Source of the DNA: SLFT01 sp964493075 | GTDB lineage: Bacteria > Hydrogenedentota > Hydrogenedentia > Hydrogenedentales > CAITNO01 | DNA: 10,115 nucleotides | Direction: 5' to 3' | Assembly: GCA_964493075.1 (NCBI GenBank) | Contig: CAZBNU010000151.1 | Coordinates: 1-10,115, forward strand | Shown here: positions 1 to 4,771 of the stretch, piece after piece | Layout: each line of letters opens with the position of its first letter | Numbering within the stretch: the first letter of the stretch is position 1 | Position numbers and translations under genes: made by a program | Notes under the pieces: generated by a model | The model's database searches: none | Told to the model about the DNA's origin: nothing | The model's input: the letters and a program-made list of their open reading frames with translations, nothing else

Positions 1-31
1 GTCCGCGGTTCGAATCCGTGCGCCGCTACCA
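1..31 (+). tRNA. tRNA 3' end (partial, isotype undetermined)
   Basis: Only the 3' end of a tRNA is in the window. Bases 4-8 (CGCGG) and 16-20 (CCGTG) form the five-pair T stem around a standard TTCGAAT loop at 9-15. Bases 21-27 (CGCCGCT) are the 3' acceptor strand, A28 is the discriminator base, and CCA at 29-31 is encoded in the genome. The anticodon lies upstream of the window, so the amino acid cannot be given. A terminator follows 20 bases later. Confidence 0.9.
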
Positions 32-51
32 GTCATAATATTTTTTGAACG

Positions 52-95
52 CCCGCAAACGTCAGCCTTGGTTGATGTTTGCGGGTTGTTTTTTT
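52..95 (+). terminator. Rho-independent terminator of the tRNA transcript
   Basis: CCCGCAAAC at 52-60 pairs perfectly with GTTTGCGGG at 77-85. The arms between them (GTCAGCC and GGTTGAT) extend the stem by several further pairs, including G-U, to a small loop near 67-70. A T-rich tail (TTGTTTTTTT, 86-95) follows directly. This is a textbook intrinsic terminator placed just after the tRNA. Confidence 0.92.
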
Positions 96-123
96 CGGGG
101 GTTTCCCGTCAGAAAAGTTTCTT

Positions 124-153
124 TTGTATCCTTCACTGGAAGTGTCATAAAAT
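124..153 (+). promoter_or_regulatory. possible sigma70-type promoter for the EGEGE-repeat protein
   Basis: TTGTAT (124-129) and TAAAAT (148-153) are spaced 18 bases apart and match the -35/-10 consensus at 4/6 and 5/6 positions. They lie about 55 bases upstream of the start codon at 210 and downstream of the tRNA terminator, where a new promoter is needed. The match was found by eye in AT-rich DNA, so it remains weak. A purine-rich Shine-Dalgarno-like stretch (AAAAGAG, 194-200) precedes the start. Confidence 0.3.
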
Positions 154-209
154 AGTACGCGTAGCAACATGTTCCGTTTTTTATTTGATAGCGAAAAGAG
201 AGCAGCATC

Positions 210-1589
210 ATGAAAATCAATCTGTTTTTTGTTTTGGGGGTACTTGTGTGTGGCGCTTGCGTCGCTGCCCAGGGCCAATCAAACAAAATTGCAGCGCCCA
301 TCTCCTATCAACCCGAAAATGATGCCCAGGTTTATGGAACTGCGGTTACATTTCAATGGTATATTTCGGATGGCGCACTGAATTACCAGATTCAAGTCTC
401 GCATAATGAATTTTTTAATCAACTGGTCTTTGATGCGTGGGTGGGCAACACTCAATTTTATATGTGGCCATATTTGCAGCAAGACGGCCAATTATATTAC
501 TGGCGTATACGCGCCCGTGTTCTGAGAGATTTCTGGATATACGAAACCGACTGGTCTAATGCCAAATGGTTCTATAGTGGCGCTCCCCCTGAAGGCGAAG
601 TTATTGAAGGCGAAGGAGAACTGGTAGAGGGAGAACCTGTGGAAGGCGAAGTAGAGGAAGGTGAGGGTGAAGGCGAATTGGTGGAAGGTGAGGGAGAGAT
701 TGTGGAGGGCGAAGGTGAAGAGATAGAAGGCGAGGGTGAGTTTGTGGAGGGTGAAGGCGAATTGGTGGAAGGCGAGGGTGAGCCTGTGGAGGGTGAAGGC
801 GAATTGATGGAAGGCGAGGGTGAGCCTGTGGAGGGCGAGAATGAAGGGGAAATAGAACTGCTGGCGGTTCCCATTATCCGTTCTGCTCCTGAAACGGGCG
901 CTGTGATAGAAAGCGAAGTCTCCGGTTATTATTTTCTGAAGGTGGAATGCTATCTGATAGAGGAAGGGGAAACCCTCCGGTTTCAGGTGGCCCACGATGA
1001 TGCATTCACCAAACTGCTTTATAATCAGGGTGGTATTCCGGATATCCGCACGGGATACACCGTACTTGAACCCGGCACCTATTACTGGCGGATACGGCGG
1101 GAAAACGAATCTGGTGCCTATAGCGATTGGGTAGCGCGTTCCTTTACGCTGGTTTTTGTTGAGGAAGAAGATGAGGGAGAACCGGTGGAGGGCGAGGAAG
1201 AGCCGCCGCAGCGATTGACCCTCTTCATTTCTCCGGAAGCCGGGGGATCGGTCACCGCTTCGCCTGAGATGCCTGCAGAAGGATATGCACACGGAACCAG
1301 CGTTGTTTTAACCGCTGTTGCCAATGAGGGGTATTCTTTTAAGCGGTGGGACAGTACGGATTTCAGTGAACCGGTAACATTGCCCGTGCTTACCCTGGTA
1401 ATGGACCATAAGGCACTGGTTTCCGCTGTTTTCGAGGCGTCGGAGGGCGGTATTTTCTCCTGCCTGAAATGCACACCCTCTGCGGAAGAACAGGATACAC
1501 AGGAAAAATTCAAGGGTGTTCTCGGCGACTGGCTGCTTGTCGGGCTTTCCATTGCCGTCCTGATGGCCATGCGGCAGAGCGCAAGGTGA
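210..1589 (+). CDS. secreted multidomain protein with Glu-Gly repeat linker and C-terminal membrane-anchor tail
   Basis: This 459-residue protein is probably displayed on or released from the cell surface; its function is unknown. Residues 1-20 look like a signal peptide (K2, hydrophobic 5-19, cut after VAA). Residues about 25-125 are fibronectin-III-like, ending in a YYWRIRARV strand. Residues 128-214 are an acidic EGEGE linker. A second FN3-like module (about 216-315) repeats the YYWRIRRE strand. Residues about 330-412 resemble the divergent InlB B-repeat (GGSVT, EGYAHGTSVVLTA, EGYSFKRW). The tail has C418-L-K-C421, a hydrophobic stretch at about 438-454 and a final R455-QSA-R459, the layout of C-terminal sorting or anchor signals such as MYXO-CTERM, though I recognise no named family. 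Glu-Gly linkers of this kind are, from memory, frequent in Hydrogenedentes and Lentisphaerae. The gene is monocistronic and converges on the metal permease. Confidence 0.88.
   Translation: MKINLFFVLGVLVCGACVAAQGQSNKIAAPISYQPENDAQVYGTAVTFQWYISDGALNYQIQVSHNEFFNQLVFDAWVGNTQFYMWPYLQQDGQLYYWRIRARVLRDFWIYETDWSNAKWFYSGAPPEGEVIEGEGELVEGEPVEGEVEEGEGEGELVEGEGEIVEGEGEEIEGEGEFVEGEGELVEGEGEPVEGEGELMEGEGEPVEGENEGEIELLAVPIIRSAPETGAVIESEVSGYYFLKVECYLIEEGETLRFQVAHDDAFTKLLYNQGGIPDIRTGYTVLEPGTYYWRIRRENESGAYSDWVARSFTLVFVEEEDEGEPVEGEEEPPQRLTLFISPEAGGSVTASPEMPAEGYAHGTSVVLTAVANEGYSFKRWDSTDFSEPVTLPVLTLVMDHKALVSAVFEASEGGIFSCLKCTPSAEEQDTQEKFKGVLGDWLLVGLSIAVLMAMRQSAR
588..852 (+). repeat. coding tract of Glu-Gly (VEGEGE) repeats
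   Basis: About 265 bases encode degenerate units of the form x-V-E-G-E-G-E, where x is mostly L, P, I or F (residues 128-214 of the repeat protein). Codons alternate among GAA/GAG and GGC/GGT/GGA, so the older units have diverged at silent positions. It reads as a flexible, strongly acidic spacer between two folded modules. A shorter related stretch (DEGEPVEGEEE) lies at about 1168-1203, before the third module. Confidence 0.9.
744..827 (+). repeat. 42-bp direct tandem repeat, two copies
   Basis: Bases 744-785 and 786-827 are adjacent 42-base copies that differ at one position (GAATTGGTGG against GAATTGATGG, giving V to M). Each encodes 14 residues, so changes in copy number keep the frame. 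The near identity contrasts with the diverged units around it and points to a recent duplication. Confidence 0.9.
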
Positions 1590-1597
1590 TCCGCTGA

Positions 1598-2872
1598 TTA
1601 TGGAATCCGTTCAGCTTTGTAGCCCAGGCTTGCCACGGCATTCATCAAATCGTCCGGGTTGACGTCTTCACCGTTAATGGTTGCTTTTCCTGCATCCAGA
1701 TCAACTTCTGCGTGGGATACCCCTTCCAGTTCATTCAATGCCGATTTCACAGCATTGGCGCAATGGCTGCAAGTCATGCCTGTAACGGCAAGATTGATTT
1801 GTTTTCCATCCGTCTCTTCCGTATTACTGCTGCCTTCCTTTCTCCATAAGCGATAAAAACGTTCGCCATACATGCTATGCAGCACAATGGCTGCAAGCAG
1901 TATCGCCCAGAAAAGGTTCATCAGCGCATTTTCCGGTTCATGGCTGTGGGCTGTGGTCATATCATGAACCAGGGGCATGTCTAATGCCTTGCTGAGGGCA
2001 TCAAACAAAATCCCCGATACTATCGCACCGACAAATACGGTTGCGAGATAGACAAATGCCGTTGTCCTGCCCATGACCTTCCATACGGTGGCAATGGTAG
2101 CGGCGTTGGTGGCGGGACCGGCGATGAGAAAGGCAAGCGCTGCGCCGGGACTTGCGCCCAGGTGCATGAAACTCAGCGCAACGGGGATGGACGCCGTGGC
2201 GCATACATACAGGGGGATGCCCACCACAGTCATGATGATCATGGCGAGAATGCCGCCGCCGATATAGGGCGCCAACAGATCGGGCGGTGCCAATGCTGCT
2301 ATAAGCCCTGCGAGAATCACGCCGATGATGAGGGGCTTTGCAATGTCACGGGGCAGCGTTACCAGACCGTAACGCAGCACTTCGCCAAGGCTGCGGGGAG
2401 CGCGCTCTTCATGGCAGCCATCGGAACAAGAATTTCCTTGAACCGGTTCAGCAAGCGTGTCTTTGTCGAAAAAGGAGGCGATGGCGCCGCCAATAATGCC
2501 GGTGATCAGCGCCACCACAGGTCGGAACACGCCCATCACCGGGCCCATCATGCCCCAGGTGGCGGCAATGGAATCCACGCCGGTCTGGGGCGTTGCCAGC
2601 AGAAACCCGGTCGCCGCGCCACGGCCTGCGCCTTGTCTGCGCATTGAAGCGGTGACAGCAATAACCCCGCAGGAACATAGCGGTAACGGCACGCCAAGGA
2701 GCACACTCTTGATTACCGGCATAACACCGCGTCCGCCTAGATGACGGCGCATCCACTCCGGCGACACCAGCACATGCAGCACGCCCGCCGCCAGAAAACC
2801 GAACAAAAGGTAGGGCGACATCTGTCCCGCTACGATTTGTATTTCATGAAGTATGTTTATAATAGTATTCAT
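1598..2872 (-). CDS. heavy-metal efflux permease (SO_0444-like, DUF318/ArsP_1) with C-terminal HMA domain
   Basis: This 424-residue inner-membrane permease probably exports a soft metal such as Cu, Zn or a related ion. Residues about 15-290 form the DUF318 permease core. It carries the family's PLPLCSCGV motif (C66, C68), the ATPQTGVDS segment (about 93-101) and the matching second half (GIPLYVCATASIPVA, AGPATNAATIAT). The cytoplasmic loop between the halves holds C149-x3-C153-H154, a likely extra metal site. A His-containing loop (H303, H309, H311) and one more membrane helix (about 316-333) follow. Residues 358-424 are a heavy-metal-associated domain with G365-M-T-C368-S-H-C371. HMA-fused forms of this family are annotated as SO_0444-type Cu/Zn efflux transporters. 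The metal cannot be settled from sequence. No ArsR or MerR regulator gene is beside it. It stands alone, converging on the repeat protein and diverging from the sigma factor. Confidence 0.9.
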   Translation of the reverse strand: MNTIINILHEIQIVAGQMSPYLLFGFLAAGVLHVLVSPEWMRRHLGGRGVMPVIKSVLLGVPLPLCSCGVIAVTASMRRQGAGRGAATGFLLATPQTGVDSIAATWGMMGPVMGVFRPVVALITGIIGGAIASFFDKDTLAEPVQGNSCSDGCHEERAPRSLGEVLRYGLVTLPRDIAKPLIIGVILAGLIAALAPPDLLAPYIGGGILAMIIMTVVGIPLYVCATASIPVALSFMHLGASPGAALAFLIAGPATNAATIATVWKVMGRTTAFVYLATVFVGAIVSGILFDALSKALDMPLVHDMTTAHSHEPENALMNLFWAILLAAIVLHSMYGERFYRLWRKEGSSNTEETDGKQINLAVTGMTCSHCANAVKSALNELEGVSHAEVDLDAGKATINGEDVNPDDLMNAVASLGYKAERIP

Positions 2873-3004
2873 TCCGCTGTCTCTTCTGATCGTCTTTACC
2901 TGTTTAAGGCAACACTATTGTGCCGTGGTTTATTCATAAAACAAGATGCCGTATTTGCCTCATCCCCTGCCAAACGCTACAATGAAGCCATTCTGGAATG
3001 AACC
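2873..3004. promoter_or_regulatory. divergent intergenic region between metal permease and ECF sigma factor
   Basis: These 132 bases must hold the promoters of both the permease (minus) and the sigma-factor cluster (plus). On the minus strand TTGTTT is followed, 17 bases on, by ACAATA, a weak sigma70 match. A GGAA at 2995-2998 can serve as ribosome-binding site for the start at 3005, and an AGAAGAG-like stretch precedes the permease start. No clear ECF-type GGAAC -35 element or strong operator palindrome was seen, so autoregulation by the sigma factor is not shown here. Confidence 0.4.
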
Positions 3005-3583
3005 ATGAACCCTTTTCAATCGTATAAGGAAGACGAAGCTATCAGTGATGAACAGCTGATGGCGTGCAGCAGCAACGGAGACGATGCCGCCTTTGCGCTG
3101 CTGATGCGCCGCTATGAAAGTACGCTTTATGGTTACCTGTACCGGATGCTGCAGAACAGCGCCGACGCAGAGGATGTTTTTCAGGAAACATTCCTGCAGG
3201 TGTACCGAAACCGGCACCGGTTTCGTGCGGATGGTCGATTCAAACCGTGGGCCTACCGTATTGCCGCCAATCTTGCAAAGGACCGGCTGCGGGTACGCAA
3301 AAGGCGCGGCGAACAACCGCTGGATACGCTGGCCCATGATGCTGCAGCAACCGCTGCCGCGCCTGATGATGCCGCAGGCGCGTCGGAAACGGCGCAGCGT
3401 TTGGAACAGGCGCTGGCGCAACTACCCGCGAAGCAACGGTCGGTGTTTATCATGGCCCGTTATGAGGGTCTGCCCTACGGGGATATTGCCCGTGTTTTGC
3501 GTATCCCCACGGGCACGGTTAAATCGCGCATGAACAAGGCGGCACAGTTTCTGCTGCACTGCCTGGAACAGGATGGCTCCTGA
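3005..3583 (+). CDS. ECF-type RNA polymerase sigma factor
   Basis: This 192-residue sigma-70-family factor of the extracytoplasmic-function class directs RNA polymerase to a small regulon. Region 2 lies at about 26-100: the core-binding segment has D54-A-E-D57-V-F-Q-E-T-F, and the -10-recognition part includes F79-KPWAYRIAANLAKDRLR. A 30-residue Ala-rich linker (about 101-131) follows. Region 4 lies at about 133-186, with LPAKQRSVF, then the helix-turn-helix YGDIARVLRIPTGTVKSRM for the -35 element. No region 1 or 3 is present, and the length fits the class. The start at 3005 is supported by the near GGAA and by lack of upstream conserved sequence. The stop TGA overlaps the ATG of the next gene by one base, so sigma and anti-sigma are translated together. 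Confidence 0.95.
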   Translation: MNPFQSYKEDEAISDEQLMACSSNGDDAAFALLMRRYESTLYGYLYRMLQNSADAEDVFQETFLQVYRNRHRFRADGRFKPWAYRIAANLAKDRLRVRKRRGEQPLDTLAHDAAATAAAPDDAAGASETAQRLEQALAQLPAKQRSVFIMARYEGLPYGDIARVLRIPTGTVKSRMNKAAQFLLHCLEQDGS

Positions 3584-4608
3584 TGAAGATACTTACCTGC
3601 ACAGAAACAAGGACGCGGCTGGATGCCTATCTGCTGGAAACGCTGTCTGAAAAAGAGCAGCGGCAGGTGGCGGCCCATCTTGCGTCCTGTCCGCAGTGCC
3701 GCGCAGCATTGGAACAGGAACAGGCGCGTATCGCCCACCTTGATAATACAGTGCCGATTGCGCCACCAGAAGGGATGGCGCAGCGTGCCTTTGCGCGTAT
3801 TGTGGAGGAAGCGGCGGCACAGGATGCTGCATCAGCATCCCACAGGTTCCGTTTTTTGCCTGCGTATTCCTTTGCCGTGCTGGTACTTGTGTGCATCGCA
3901 TTGCTGCCCGTGCTGGATGCAATAAAGAGCATCGCTTCGCGCCAATTGGTCGAGGACAACCTCAAACAACTGGCGCAGGTGTATAAACTTTATGCCAGCG
4001 AAAGTCCCGGTGAAAAATATCCGCCTGTCGCCGAATACGAAGGCGTGTGGGTGCCAGACCTGCGGGTACTGTGGCCGAAATTCATCAACGCCGACAACGC
4101 CCATCTGTTGCTGGAAGCTGGCGCTTCCAGTGAAACGGCCAAGTCGTTGAAAAAAGCCCTCGATCAGAATTCGCCAGATTTGGAACAGGCCATGCGGATC
4201 ATGGCAACAGGCTATGTGTATCACGGATGGGCGTTTCAGACCGCGGAAGAAATGGAAAACATCCGGCGCTTCATTATCGCCCGGGGCAATGTGCATGACG
4301 ATATCCCCGACGGCAAGGAACGCTTATACCGGTTGCGTGAAGGGGTGGAACGTTTCATGATCACCGACATTAACAACCCCGGCGCATCGGCCATGGCGCA
4401 GTCCATCCTGCCTATCATGGTTGCCCGTCCGCAATCCGGCAGCACCCGGCTCTCCCGCTGGTGGTGGCGTATCGCGGAAAGCCTGTTTAGCATATCCCCA
4501 CCGTGTTTCGTGCCCACCCTCTACATGGACGGTCATGTGGAATTCATCCCCCTGGAAGACGCACCCGATAATGTGAAATCTATGGTCGATCTACTCCCGT
4601 TAAGGTAA
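3583..4608 (+). CDS. zinc-finger anti-sigma factor fused to a pseudopilin-like periplasmic domain
   Basis: This 341-residue membrane protein probably holds the adjacent sigma factor inactive. Residues 1-60 are a zf-HC2/ZAS-type domain with C6, H32-x3-C36-x2-C39. A single membrane helix spans about 94-111. The outer part is unusual. From N126 it reads NLKQLAQVYKLYASESP then GEKYPP, the segment that follows the helix in DUF1559-like pseudopilins, and it ends with L-Y-M-D316-G-H-V-E-F-I, the C-terminal DG motif of that family. Residues 248-270 hold the GVERFMITDINNPGASA segment also found in the next protein. The stretch at about 280-310 (Trp-rich, RWWWR) replaces the usual PIMWD and His/Gly-rich run seen in the cluster's fourth protein. 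AGGATGG at 3570-3576 is the ribosome-binding site, inside the sigma gene. The anti-sigma role is well supported by motif and position; the sensing role of the outer domain is inference. Confidence 0.9.
   Translation: MKILTCTETRTRLDAYLLETLSEKEQRQVAAHLASCPQCRAALEQEQARIAHLDNTVPIAPPEGMAQRAFARIVEEAAAQDAASASHRFRFLPAYSFAVLVLVCIALLPVLDAIKSIASRQLVEDNLKQLAQVYKLYASESPGEKYPPVAEYEGVWVPDLRVLWPKFINADNAHLLLEAGASSETAKSLKKALDQNSPDLEQAMRIMATGYVYHGWAFQTAEEMENIRRFIIARGNVHDDIPDGKERLYRLREGVERFMITDINNPGASAMAQSILPIMVARPQSGSTRLSRWWWRIAESLFSISPPCFVPTLYMDGHVEFIPLEDAPDNVKSMVDLLPLR
4324..4392 (+). other. ITDINNP segment, copy 1 (in the anti-sigma factor)
   Basis: Residues 248-270 of the anti-sigma factor: LYRLR, then E, then GVERFMITDINNPGASA. 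The same 23 positions recur in the next protein (6616-6684) with one difference (E to H). In the 17-codon core the two DNA copies differ at six third-codon positions, all silent. I recall closely similar strings in pseudopilin-like proteins of Hydrogenedentes and Lentisphaerae, where they precede the C-terminal PIMWD and DG motifs. Confidence 0.9.
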
Positions 4609-4611
4609 TTG

Positions 4612-4623
4612 GACCGATTGGTC
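4612..4623. promoter_or_regulatory. small operator-like inverted repeat
   Basis: GACC-GATT-GGTC is a perfect 4-bp inverted repeat with a 4-base centre, three bases after the anti-sigma stop codon. It could be a half-site pair for a dimeric regulator acting on the following gene. It is too short to exclude chance, and there is no T-run to make it a terminator. Confidence 0.2.
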
Positions 4624-4691
4624 GGATTGTTGTCACCGAGTTGGGGGGAACCGTTTCTAGTATTTACTGCTTTTTTGCAAGATAAAAAATG

Positions 4692-4765
4692 AACCTTTCC
4701 GCTCTCCCATTCGTATAAGCGTAGATAAACGCTTTGAACAACGCATGAACAAAACGGAAAGGGTT
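4692..4765 (+). promoter_or_regulatory. structured leader that can mask the ribosome-binding site of the 800-residue protein gene
   Basis: AACCTTTCCG (4692-4701) is complementary to CGGAAAGGGTT (4755-4765) over ten pairs, with G4761 as a single bulge. The right arm contains the Shine-Dalgarno sequence (GGAAAGGG, 4756-4763) of the start at 4771. Inside the closed loop AAGCGT (4717-4722) and ACGCTT (4729-4734) form a perfect 6-bp hairpin around AGATAA, and AACGC at 4740-4744 offers an alternative partner. This is the layout of a translational switch: a riboswitch, RNA thermometer or protein-bound leader. I recognise no known riboswitch class. Transcription from upstream genes or from an unseen promoter in 4609-4690 would both include it. 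Confidence 0.5.
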
Positions 4766-4771
4766 ATGTGA
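4745..4771 (+). CDS. possible 8-codon leader ORF overlapping the next start
   Basis: ATG at 4745 opens MNKTERVM and stops at TGA 4769-4771, which overlaps the ATG of the next gene at 4771 by one base (TGATG). Its codons include the masked ribosome-binding site, so ribosomes translating it would open the leader stem. No clear Shine-Dalgarno sequence precedes it. It may be chance. Confidence 0.25.
   Translation: MNKTERVM

Noticed and set aside
1..31. tRNA 3' end as the attachment site of an integrated element
   Set aside because: No integrase is in the window and no second copy of the tRNA 3' end was seen downstream, so there is no evidence of an island boundary.
492..1292. 266-codon and 100-codon minus-strand frames across the EGEGE region (the second is SPSPST-rich)
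   Set aside because: They are the antisense of the GAA/GGC repeat, which has no stop codons in several frames. The plus-strand protein has a signal peptide and known modules, so it is the real gene.
2894..2908. CTTTACC-T-GTTTAAG partial palindrome as a metal-regulator operator
   Set aside because: Only five of seven half-site positions are symmetric, and there is no adjacent MerR or ArsR gene to support it.
3253..4536. Several 60-150 codon minus-strand frames opposite the sigma and anti-sigma genes
   Set aside because: All are shadows of genes with clear motifs on the plus strand; none has a plausible start site or domain.
4647..4652. GGAACC as an ECF sigma -35 element upstream of the large protein gene
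   Set aside because: The hexamer fits ECF -35 sites, but no GTC or TCTGA-like -10 sequence lies 15-17 bases downstream, so autoregulation cannot be claimed.
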